In this document: positions 1 through 5,168 of the stretch, one piece after another
How positions within the stretch are numbered: the stretch's first letter is position 1
Layout: every line of letters starts with the position of its first letter
From: Gammaproteobacteria bacterium
Lineage (GTDB): Bacteria > Pseudomonadota > Gammaproteobacteria > SZUA-21
Reading direction: 5' to 3'
NCBI GenBank assembly: GCA_027021095.1
Contig: JALUUZ010000564.1
Location: forward strand, 1 to 5,480
DNA length: 5,480 nt
Made by a program: the position numbers and the translations under genes
The notes under the pieces: generated by a model
Seen by the model: the letters and a program-made list of their open reading frames with translations, nothing else
Databases searched by the model: none
Told to the model about the DNA's origin: nothing

Positions 1-2
1 CG

Positions 3-371
3 AAGATCGACAATAAGCATACCTTGAAATTGAAATTCGAGGCAGGAAAAAAAGTCTGTAACAATTATATCGTGGTACCCGGACTGATGAACAAGGCGGT
101 TGCAGCGTTGGCGGAGTTCAGGGGTGTGCTGGCGGGCCAGCATGCCGCCAACCTGCATAAGACCCCCAAGTCGTTGCAGGATCCTTGTTTTACGGCGTTC
201 AATATCGTGAACCATTCAAAACATCTTGAATATGGATTGGTGGTCAGGCAATGGAACAGCCAGGGTAAACAGCAGTTGCTGGTGGACTATGCCAAAAACA
301 GGCTGGTCAACAACAGCCTGTTTGTCCTGCCTAAAGGTTACAAGCGGTTCAAAGTCGGCGAGATGCCGTAA
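3..371 (+). CDS. C-terminal part of an unrecognised protein (5' end outside the window)
   Basis: An open frame runs from the first bases of the window to a TAA stop at 369-371, giving 122 residues. The frame stays open to the left edge. The only early start candidate is a TTG at 24 with no Shine-Dalgarno sequence before it, so I read this as the 3' end of a longer gene rather than a short complete one. The product is basic and apparently soluble: I see no signal peptide, membrane segment or cysteine pair. Its end is rich in Lys, Arg, Asn and Val (for example VLPKGYKRFKVGEMP). I do not recognise the family and assign no function. It is followed by 131 bases without a gene before hscC, so joint transcription with the chaperone genes is possible but not shown. 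That the frame is coding is supported by its length and by the absence of a better frame here, not by homology. Confidence 0.55.
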   Translation, partial: KIDNKHTLKLKFEAGKKVCNNYIVVPGLMNKAVAALAEFRGVLAGQHAANLHKTPKSLQDPCFTAFNIVNHSKHLEYGLVVRQWNSQGKQQLLVDYAKNRLVNNSLFVLPKGYKRFKVGEMP

Positions 372-502
372 CCGGCTTCAGAACCAGCGTATACGTACTT
401 GCATTCCGGCTTATATCGATCCTGTCGTCGCTGGCACGCTGCAGCGCTCGCGGTGGGCGGTATTGTCATAAAAAGCAGCAACACAACTTGAAGGAAACGA
501 AG
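372..502. other. Intergenic region upstream of hscC, no clear promoter or terminator
   Basis: These 131 bases separate the first partial gene from hscC. I find a perfect 8-base palindrome CGTATACG (388-395) and a small stem CGCTG/CAGCG (429-433 with 442-446). There is no hairpin followed by a T-run that would mark a terminator. No sigma-70 box pair with good spacing and no sigma-32 (heat-shock) pair is convincing. The hscC promoter may be a weak one in here, or the gene may be read through from upstream. Confidence 0.5.
491..496 (+). promoter_or_regulatory. Ribosome binding site that favours the GTG start of hscC
   Basis: AAGGAA lies 6 bases before the GTG at 503, a normal Shine-Dalgarno spacing. 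The alternative in-frame TTG at 488 lies upstream of this motif, and only AGCAGCAACACAAC precedes it, with no purine-rich anti-16S match. This decides the start in favour of 503, although the TTG would add just five residues (MKETK). Confidence 0.6.
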
Positions 503-2209
503 GTGATAGTTGGTATCGATCTTGGAACGACGAACAGTCTGGTCAGTGTTTTCAGAGACGATAGTTTCGAAGTAATCCCGAATTCCCTGGGAGACTTTTT
601 GACGCCGTCGGTGGTCGGATTGGATGACGAAGGACAGGTATTGACCGGCGCGGCTGCGAAAGAGCGCTTGTTGACGCATCCCGAATTGACTGCGGCCAAT
701 TTCAAGCGGCTGATGGGAAGCAGCAGTGAAATCAAGCTCGGCAAGAAAAAGTTCCGCCCGGAAGAGCTGTCCTCTTTTATATTGCGCGCGTTGAGGCTGG
801 ATGCAGAGGCTTTTCTTGGCGATCAGGTCGAAGAGGCGATCATAACCGTACCGGCCTATTTCAATGATTCGCAACGCAAGGCTACTAAAATTGCCGGCGA
901 GCTTGCCGGGATCCGGGTCGCCAGGTTGTTGAACGAGCCGACGTCGGCGGCGCTGGCCTATGGTCTGCATCACGAAAAGGAGTGCCGTTACCTGGTTTTC
1001 GACCTCGGGGGTGGTACCTTCGACGTGTCGATCGTCGAGTATTTCGACCAGCTCGTCGAAGTGCATGCCAGTGCAGGAAACAATTTTCTTGGTGGAGAGG
1101 ATTTCACCGAAGTGATCTATCAGCATTTTGCCCGCCTCTGTGCGCAGGTGCTTGGACGGGATGCGGAAGCCCTGCCTCCAGTGCTGGACAAGATGCTGAA
1201 ATTCCGTGCGGAACAAGCCAAACTTTTGCTGTCGACACAGGACCAAGCCGCCTTGCAGCAGAAATGGCACGACCAGGTGATCGACCTGACGGTGACACAG
1301 GATCAGTTCGAGAACTGGGCTGGTGAACTGGTGATGAAAATCGAGACCCCGATCCGGCAGGCATTGCGGGATTCGAAGATGCGCGCCGGGGACCTGGATG
1401 AAATCGTGTTGGTCGGAGGCGCGACCAGGATGCCGTTGATCAGGAAGCTGGTAACCAGGTTGTTTCGCCGGTTCCCGTCCGTACAGATCGATGCGGACAA
1501 GGTGGTTGCCGCGGGTGCCGCGATTCAGACCGGGCTGATGCAGAAGCATGCAGCGCTGGAAGATGTGGTGATGACCGATGTGTCGCCTTACACGCTGGGT
1601 GTCGAGATCTCACGGCAAGTGGGTGACAGGTATGCCGATGGCCATTTTATGCCGATCATCGAGCGTAACAGTTTTATTCCGGTCAGCCGGGTGGAGACCG
1701 TTTGTACGGTCAGTGACTACCAGCCGAAAATCGAGGTACGGATCTATCAGGGTGAAAATCCGATGGTCAAAGACAATATCTTTCTCGGCAGCCTGACGGT
1801 GGATGTACCGAGAAAGAAACGTGGTGAAGAGGAAATCGATATCCGTTTCACCTATGACATCAACGGATTGCTTGAAGTGGAGGTCGAGGTCAAGAGTACT
1901 GGAAAGAAGTCCAGTATCCTGATCGAGGAGAATCCCGGGGTCTTGTCCAAGGAGGAAATCGCATCGCGCTTCAAGCAGTTGGAGAAACTGAAGATACATC
2001 CACGTGACCAGATACCGAACCAGGCGCTGATCAACAAGGCCAACCGTTTGTACCAGGAAAACCTGGGAGCGACCAGGGACTACATCAGTGAGCTGCTGGC
2101 GAATTTCGATGCGATCCTGAGCCGGCAGGATGAGCGTGAGATCCGCGAGGCACGTGAACAACTGGGTGAAATACTGAACCAGATCGAAGAAGATCCGCTG
2201 GCACAATAG
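503..2209 (+). CDS. hscC: HscC-type Hsp70 chaperone
   Basis: This encodes a cytosolic Hsp70 ATPase chaperone of the specialised HscC (Hsc62) subfamily, 568 residues from the GTG at 503 (573 if the TTG at 488 is used). DnaK is about 638 residues and E. coli HscC about 556. The nucleotide-binding domain covers roughly residues 1-350, with GIDLGTTNS at 4-12 (phosphate 1), [10 protein letters not shown] at 116-125, NEPT at 144-147, [10 protein letters not shown] at 166-175 (phosphate 2) and [10 protein letters not shown] at 302-311 (adenosine site). The interdomain linker is EDVVMTD near 353-359, polar where DnaK has VLLLD and like the HscC linker. A beta-sandwich substrate domain follows (about 361-475, including [11 protein letters not shown] and YQGEN), then a charged helical lid of about 90 residues without the eukaryotic EEVD tail. 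HscC-specific stretches include [22 protein letters not shown] and [14 protein letters not shown]. It stands 26 bases before a J-like gene, which supports a dedicated pair. DnaK itself is excluded by the shortened ATPase subdomain and the linker. Confidence 0.93.
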   Translation: MIVGIDLGTTNSLVSVFRDDSFEVIPNSLGDFLTPSVVGLDDEGQVLTGAAAKERLLTHPELTAANFKRLMGSSSEIKLGKKKFRPEELSSFILRALRLDAEAFLGDQVEEAIITVPAYFNDSQRKATKIAGELAGIRVARLLNEPTSAALAYGLHHEKECRYLVFDLGGGTFDVSIVEYFDQLVEVHASAGNNFLGGEDFTEVIYQHFARLCAQVLGRDAEALPPVLDKMLKFRAEQAKLLLSTQDQAALQQKWHDQVIDLTVTQDQFENWAGELVMKIETPIRQALRDSKMRAGDLDEIVLVGGATRMPLIRKLVTRLFRRFPSVQIDADKVVAAGAAIQTGLMQKHAALEDVVMTDVSPYTLGVEISRQVGDRYADGHFMPIIERNSFIPVSRVETVCTVSDYQPKIEVRIYQGENPMVKDNIFLGSLTVDVPRKKRGEEEIDIRFTYDINGLLEVEVEVKSTGKKSSILIEENPGVLSKEEIASRFKQLEKLKIHPRDQIPNQALINKANRLYQENLGATRDYISELLANFDAILSRQDEREIREAREQLGEILNQIEEDPLAQ

Positions 2210-2225
2210 GTGCTGTCGATCGCAC

Positions 2226-2230
2226 GGAGG
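2226..2230 (+). promoter_or_regulatory. Strong ribosome binding site supporting a TTG start
   Basis: GGAGG ends 5 bases before the TTG at 2236 and lies inside the short gap after the hscC stop. No in-frame ATG or GTG lies near, and the J-like domain begins immediately after this TTG (MDCWSILGI). The site therefore fixes a rare start codon, which may keep the co-chaperone level below that of the chaperone. Confidence 0.75.
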
Positions 2231-2235
2231 GTGCT

Positions 2236-3345
2236 TTGGATTGTTGGAGTATTCTTGGGATAGCCGAAACCTCGGACCGGCGCCTGATCAAGCGTGCTTA
2301 CCGCAGGTTGCTGCGGCAGACCGGTCCGGAAGACGATGCAGCCGGTTATCAGCGCCTGCGCGAGGCCTATGAGGTGGCGCTGGCTGTTTCCGGTTACAGT
2401 ACAGAACCGCCGGTTGCAGAGTCCGAAGAGTCCGCGGAGCCGGCGCCTGGTTTTGACGTGCCAGCCTCTGAAGTGCGGGAGGGTGAACCGCAGAAACTGG
2501 ACGAGTCAACTGAGTCTCCGCCTGTGACAGGTGAGCGAGGCAAACAGTTCGAACAATCTACCGGCAGATTCGGTTTCTATAGATTCGGTTTCTGTAATAT
2601 CAACCTGGCGAACTCTGCGCAGATCCCAAACCTGGCTGCAGGCTATCATGGCGATACCACGGTAGCGGATTATCGTCTATACAAAACCATGCTGAAACTG
2701 CTTGATCGGGACCAGGCGGCAGAAGCCGAAGCGTTCGAGTTGTTGCAGAAGCTGTTGACACGTGACTACCTGCAGGGTATCGACGCGCGTTACGAATTCG
2801 AAGGCTCGTTGCTGTTGGATATAACTGAAAGGGCTAGCTTTCCGCTCGATTTTTCGCAACGTGTGGCTGAGTTGTTCGGCTGGCAGCAGTACGGCAGTCC
2901 ATTCAAGTATGATGAGCGCTACAGCCAGGCTTATGAGATATTTTTCCATCGTATGCGATGTGGTCAGTACGTGGTCCAGGACCTGCGGCCAAGGTTTTCA
3001 GATTGGGTCGATGAACAGTGGATGACCGCGGAATCGGCGCTGTTTTCGACGTTCGATGAGAATCGGCTCAAGACATTGGCCGCAGATCCCGAGCTGCGGT
3101 ACCGGGCCGGTATCATCTTGAAGTACACCCGGGATTATTTCGAAGACAATGCCAACAGTCCTGTCAGCCAGGCACACTATGACTGGTGGCAGCAGCATGT
3201 TGGTGAATTGAAACAGCTGCCTGAGCCCTACCTTTACGCATCCTCCGATACGGACCGCGAATCGACTGGCTATTGGTTGTTTTCTGTGGTGGTCGCGATT
3301 TATATCCTGAGCAAGCTTGCCAGTGCGCTTTCAGCCGGTGGCTGA
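2236..3345 (+). CDS. J-like co-chaperone with C-terminal membrane anchor, probable HscC partner
   Basis: The product has 369 residues from a TTG start. Residues 1-50 form a J-like domain: [20 protein letters not shown] matches helices I-II and [10 protein letters not shown] matches helix III. The loop between them, where DnaJ proteins carry His-Pro-Asp, reads [10 protein letters not shown], so only the Pro and an acidic residue remain. Residues 51-107 are an acidic, Pro/Ser/Glu-rich linker. A tandem [10 protein letters not shown] (111-120) precedes a mostly helical domain of unknown fold (about 140-340) rich in Tyr and Trp. A hydrophobic segment at about 347-365 ([19 protein letters not shown]) ends four residues before the stop, so the protein is probably tail-anchored with the J-like domain in the cytoplasm. 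E. coli hscC likewise sits by djlB and djlC, J-like proteins with C-terminal anchors. I therefore infer that this protein stimulates the HscC ATPase at the membrane. No exact family symbol is assigned because orthology to DjlB or DjlC cannot be settled by eye. Confidence 0.82.
   Translation: MDCWSILGIAETSDRRLIKRAYRRLLRQTGPEDDAAGYQRLREAYEVALAVSGYSTEPPVAESEESAEPAPGFDVPASEVREGEPQKLDESTESPPVTGERGKQFEQSTGRFGFYRFGFCNINLANSAQIPNLAAGYHGDTTVADYRLYKTMLKLLDRDQAAEAEAFELLQKLLTRDYLQGIDARYEFEGSLLLDITERASFPLDFSQRVAELFGWQQYGSPFKYDERYSQAYEIFFHRMRCGQYVVQDLRPRFSDWVDEQWMTAESALFSTFDENRLKTLAADPELRYRAGIILKYTRDYFEDNANSPVSQAHYDWWQQHVGELKQLPEPYLYASSDTDRESTGYWLFSVVVAIYILSKLASALSAGG
2566..2595 (+). repeat. 15-base in-frame tandem duplication in the J-like gene
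   Basis: AGATTCGGTTTCTAT (2566-2580) is followed directly by AGATTCGGTTTCTGT (2581-2595), identical but for one base. It is in frame and encodes RFGFY then RFGFC (residues 111-120), at the border between the acidic linker and the helical domain. The near identity at codon third positions points to a recent slippage or duplication event rather than ancient protein repeats. Confidence 0.9.
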
Positions 3346-3360
3346 AAGCGGGTGGTTTTT
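3326..3360 (+). terminator. Probable intrinsic terminator ending the hscC/J-like operon
   Basis: CGCTTTCAGCC (3326-3336) pairs perfectly with GGCTGAAAGCG (3340-3350) around a three-base GGT loop, an 11-base-pair stem. A run of five T follows at 3356-3360 after GGTGG. The left arm encodes the last residues of the J-like protein, and the TGA stop (3343-3345) lies in the right arm, so coding and terminating functions overlap. The five-base gap before the T-run is a little longer than ideal, so termination may be partial. Confidence 0.7.
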
Positions 3361-3534
3361 CATCTATACTTGATAATAAAAGATCCAGGGCTGTTCAGTG
3401 GTGTTGGTGTGTGTCTCGACGCACCCTGCCTCTTCGTTCATGGTGCTCGACGCGCACCAAAACCGTGTTGCAAAAATAATGTTTGTGCGTGCAATGCCAG
3501 GCACACCAAAATCAGTTCGACCCGGAGGTGTATG
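3361..3534 (+). other. Leader region of mdh, promoter uncertain
   Basis: This stretch lies between the terminator and malate dehydrogenase. The AT-rich part at 3364-3381 contains TATACT (3365-3370) and GATAAT (3372-3377), either of which could be a -10 box, but no acceptable -35 box is spaced from them. Downstream is a GC-rich leader with GGTGC/GCACC (3442-3446 with 3454-3458), a distant inverted pair TTGGTGTG/CACACCAA (3404-3411 with 3502-3509), and the octamer CTCGACGC twice. GGAGG at 3524-3528 is the mdh ribosome binding site. The mdh reading frame stays open through most of this region, but I see no start signal for a longer protein. Confidence 0.45.
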
Positions 3535-4473
3535 ATGAAAAAGATCACTATCGTGGGTGCCGGTCGTGTCGGTGAGTCGACCGCGCAGATTCTGGCCAAG
3601 GAGGAGTTGTGCCGCGAACTGGTGTTGCTCGATATCCAGGAAGGCGTTCCGCAGGGCATGGCGCTGGATATCCAGGAATCAGCCTCGCTGTTGCGTTTCG
3701 ACACCAAGGTGAGCGGGCATTCCAATCCGGCCGCGATGGCGGATTCGGAACTGGTGATCGTGACCGCCGGCTTTCCACGTAAACCAGGTATGTCGCGCTC
3801 GGACGTGCTGGATGCCAACCTGAAGATCATCGACAGTGTCGTCGACAACATAGTCCGGTATGCGCCGGAGAGCATGGTGATGATGGTTACCAACCCGGTG
3901 GATGTGCTGACCTGGTATGTGTGGAGCAAGACAGGTTGGGAGCGGCGCCGGGTCTTCGGGCAGTCAGGCGCACTCGATACGGCACGTATGGCAAGCTTTA
4001 TCGCGATGGAAACGGGTTATTCGATCAAGGACATTTCGCCGTTGGTGCTTGGCGGGCATGGCGATGCGATGGTTCCCTTGGTGCGGTTCAGCGATATCGC
4101 CGGTATCCCGTTGGAACATTTTCTTGACCCGCAGGCGATTGCCCGGATCGTACAGCGTACCAGGCAGGGTGGGGGAGAGATCTTGAGTTTGAAGCAGCAC
4201 AGCAGTGCTTACGACTCGCCGGCAGCCGCGATTGCGGCGATGGTCGATGCGATCAGCCATCACCGGAACCGGATTCTGCCTTGTGTCAGTATACTCGATG
4301 GCGAGTATGGCCAGCATGATATCGCGATGGGTATTCCTGCAGTACTGAATGAGAACGGGCTGGTAAAAATAATCGAGCTTGACTTGAACGATAAGGAACG
4401 GCGGGAGTTCGAGGCGTCTGCAGACATGGTGCGTGCTGATATCGAGCGCCTGCCGCACAGAGAAACCGCCTAG
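3535..4473 (+). CDS. mdh: Malate dehydrogenase, LDH-like type
   Basis: This NAD-dependent malate dehydrogenase interconverts malate and oxaloacetate in the cytoplasm (TCA cycle). The product has 312 residues, the usual size of the LDH-like class. The Rossmann loop is GAGRVG at 8-13, with Asp33 at the end of the second strand, as expected for NAD rather than NADP. The substrate loop RKPGMSR gives Arg82 and Arg88; Arg82 is the residue that selects dicarboxylates, where lactate dehydrogenases carry Gln. NPVD starts at Asn120, the Asp148/Arg151 pair sits in LDTAR, and the catalytic His175 is in GGHGDAMVPL. All catalytic residues are present. The start is taken at the second of two adjacent ATGs (3535), which is 6 bases from GGAGG; the first (3532) is only 3 bases away and would add one Met. 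The gene follows a terminator, so it is probably its own unit. Lactate dehydrogenase is the alternative, made unlikely by Arg82. Confidence 0.93.
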   Translation: MKKITIVGAGRVGESTAQILAKEELCRELVLLDIQEGVPQGMALDIQESASLLRFDTKVSGHSNPAAMADSELVIVTAGFPRKPGMSRSDVLDANLKIIDSVVDNIVRYAPESMVMMVTNPVDVLTWYVWSKTGWERRRVFGQSGALDTARMASFIAMETGYSIKDISPLVLGGHGDAMVPLVRFSDIAGIPLEHFLDPQAIARIVQRTRQGGGEILSLKQHSSAYDSPAAAIAAMVDAISHHRNRILPCVSILDGEYGQHDIAMGIPAVLNENGLVKIIELDLNDKERREFEASADMVRADIERLPHRETA

Positions 4474-4556
4474 CCCGCATTGCTCACCATCCTTCTACAG
4501 CGACGGCGCAAGGGTATGGCCTGGGTGGCTTTCGCGACCGAGGAGCGCGCAGGCAA

Positions 4557-4748
4557 GGGTGCGTTGTACGCTCCATTTCCCGTGTGATTTACTTTGACAG
4601 GGCGTGATTCTAGCAACCCCCGCCTGAATGCTCCCGCGGCCCGCAAGCTTTTTTCTGCGCCGCCTCTGAGCGAGGCAATGTTGCAGAAAAAACTTCCGGA
4701 CCGCGGGATTCAGGCTCCAAGCAGTCCCCGGGTGCTTTACACCTGGTA
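4557..4748. repeat. First unit of a tandem repeat of about 191 bases
   Basis: This unit begins GGGTGCGTTGTACGC and contains CCCGTGTGA, TTTGACAGG, the long hairpin and the trailing CTCCAAGCA...CCCC...GTGCT. The same order of blocks recurs with an offset of 191-192 bases. Identity is near complete in the hairpin but clearly lower in the first 65 bases, so the outer parts have diverged faster than the hairpin core. Boundaries are approximate. Confidence 0.8.
4622..4715. repeat. Long imperfect hairpin, copy 1
   Basis: The left arm (4622-4658, from GCCTGAAT to TTTTTTCTGC) pairs with the right arm (4683-4715, from GCAGAAAAAA to ATTCAGGC). It has two small bulges on the left (GCT and C) and two mismatches. 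The 24-base loop holds a second stem, GCCTC/GAGGC (4662-4666 with 4672-4676). The T-run lies inside the stem rather than after it, so this is not a standard intrinsic terminator on either strand. It could form a cruciform or a stable RNA hairpin. Confidence 0.88.
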
Positions 4749-4765
4749 GGGTGCGTTTACGCACC
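4746..4765 (+). repeat. REP-like motif: GTAG followed by a perfect hairpin
   Basis: GTAG (4746-4749) is followed by GGTGCG, loop TTTA, and CGCACC (4750-4765). This is the arrangement typical of REP palindromes. A degenerate form (GGTGCG, loop TTGTA, CGCTCC) sits at 4558-4574 at the matching place in the first unit. Assignment to a REP family is by pattern only. Confidence 0.5.
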
Positions 4766-4937
4766 GCATCCCGTGTGAATGGCTTTGACCGGTCGCGACA
4801 ATGCCACCCCCCGCCTGAATGTTCCCGCGGTCCGCAAGCTTTTTTTCTGCGCCGCCTCTGAGCGAGGCAATGTTGCAGAAAAAACTTCCGGACCGCGGGG
4901 TTCAGGCTCCAAGCAATCCCCAAGTGCTCACCACCGT
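4749..4937. repeat. Second unit of the tandem repeat
   Basis: This unit repeats the blocks of the first: GGGTGCG, CCCGTGTGA, TTTGACCGG, CCCCCGCCTGAAT, the long hairpin, CTCCAAGCA and GTGCT. It overlaps the REP-like motif at its left end. Its right end is uncertain, because the following bases (4925-4962) resemble the sequence just after the mdh stop instead. Confidence 0.8.
4813..4907. repeat. Long imperfect hairpin, copy 2
   Basis: The left arm 4813-4850 pairs with the right arm 4875-4907. The loop and the inner GCCTC/GAGGC stem are identical to copy 1. Relative to copy 1 the left arm has two C-to-T changes, one of which restores a base pair within CCGCGGTCCG. The T-run is seven rather than six. 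The right arm differs by a single base. Conservation of pairing and loop while the flanks drift suggests that the folded element is the maintained or mobile part. Confidence 0.88.
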
Positions 4938-4995
4938 TCGTAGCGACACGGTGCAATGGCACGGCACGGAAGAATCATGTGTAAAAGGATCACCA

Positions 4996-5019
4996 CGCGA
5001 CACGATATGATTTGTCGCG
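4996..5019. repeat. Perfect 7-base inverted repeat
   Basis: CGCGACA (4996-5002) and TGTCGCG (5013-5019) flank the ten bases CGATATGATT. No T-run follows. It could be a protein-binding palindrome or a remnant of the repeat field; its role is unknown. Confidence 0.5.
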
Positions 5020-5047
5020 GCGTCGGCGTAGACAATACATCCCACCC

Positions 5048-5060
5048 CACCGTGACGGTG
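5048..5060. repeat. 13-base palindrome CACCGTGACGGTG
   Basis: CACCGT and ACGGTG are perfect inverted copies around a single G. The loop is too small for an RNA hairpin, so a dimeric DNA-binding protein site is the more natural reading. It lies about 65 bases before the fdxA -10 box. Confidence 0.4.
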
Positions 5061-5120
5061 TACGAAGCACACCAAAGGATTTGATGCGGGCCGGCCCTGT
5101 TACCGCACCGCGTCCATTCA

Positions 5121-5129
5121 TGCTAGAAT
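5121..5129 (+). promoter_or_regulatory. Extended -10 promoter of fdxA
   Basis: TGCTAGAAT matches the extended -10 pattern TGnTATAAT with one mismatch in the hexamer. No good -35 hexamer is found 16-18 bases upstream, which is usual for extended -10 promoters. Transcription would start near 5136, giving a leader of roughly 33 bases. The box overlaps an inverted repeat, CTAGAA (5123-5128) and TTCTAG (5137-5142), which could serve as an operator. Confidence 0.6.
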
Positions 5130-5168
5130 TGCACGCTTCTAGAAAACCACCCAGCATGAGAAAAAACA

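Larger units (their letters stand above)
4474..5168. other. Gene-free repeat-rich region between mdh and fdxA
   Basis: This stretch of almost 700 bases contains no credible gene. Short open frames exist on both strands, but they cross the hairpin arms, lack ribosome binding sites and match nothing I recognise. It contains two tandem diverged units with large hairpins, a REP-like motif and two small palindromes, and ends with the fdxA promoter; these are listed separately. Bases 4481-4520 also resemble 4925-4962 (both begin TGCTCACCA), which suggests that the repeat field extends beyond the two main units. No tRNA or classical terminator was seen. Confidence 0.75.

Noticed and set aside
432..446. 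Possible sigma-54 promoter (TGGCAC) before hscC
   Set aside because: The -12 element does not match TTGC at the required spacing; the GC pair is off register.
338..1549. A 403-codon minus-strand frame opposite hscC
   Set aside because: It lies antisense to a confidently identified Hsp70 gene, gives a low-complexity Arg/Gln/His-rich product without recognisable domains, and is explained by the codon bias of the + strand gene.
3352..3534. N-terminal extension of malate dehydrogenase by 60 or more codons
   Set aside because: The extension has no family counterpart and no ribosome binding site, while GGAGG sits directly before the ATG pair at 3532/3535, where the Rossmann motif starts as expected.
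4594..4599. Perfect -35 hexamer TTGACA in the first repeat unit
   Set aside because: No -10-like hexamer lies 15-19 bases downstream; that position falls in CCCCCGCC at the foot of the hairpin.
4622..4907. The large hairpins as ordinary intrinsic terminators of mdh
   Set aside because: The T-run is inside the stem and no T-run follows the right arm in either direction, so the classical geometry is missing, although some effect on transcription remains possible.
4557..4937. CRISPR-like array or insertion sequence
   Set aside because: There are only two long units with no short regular repeat/spacer pattern, no transposase frame and no clear target-site duplication.
4495..4962. A 155-codon minus-strand frame containing a repeated block (AWSLNPAVRKFFLQHCLAQ)
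   Set aside because: The repeat is simply the two hairpins read in one frame. After the T-run, whose length differs by one base between copies, the two copies continue in different frames, so there is no selection for protein. No ribosome binding site was seen.
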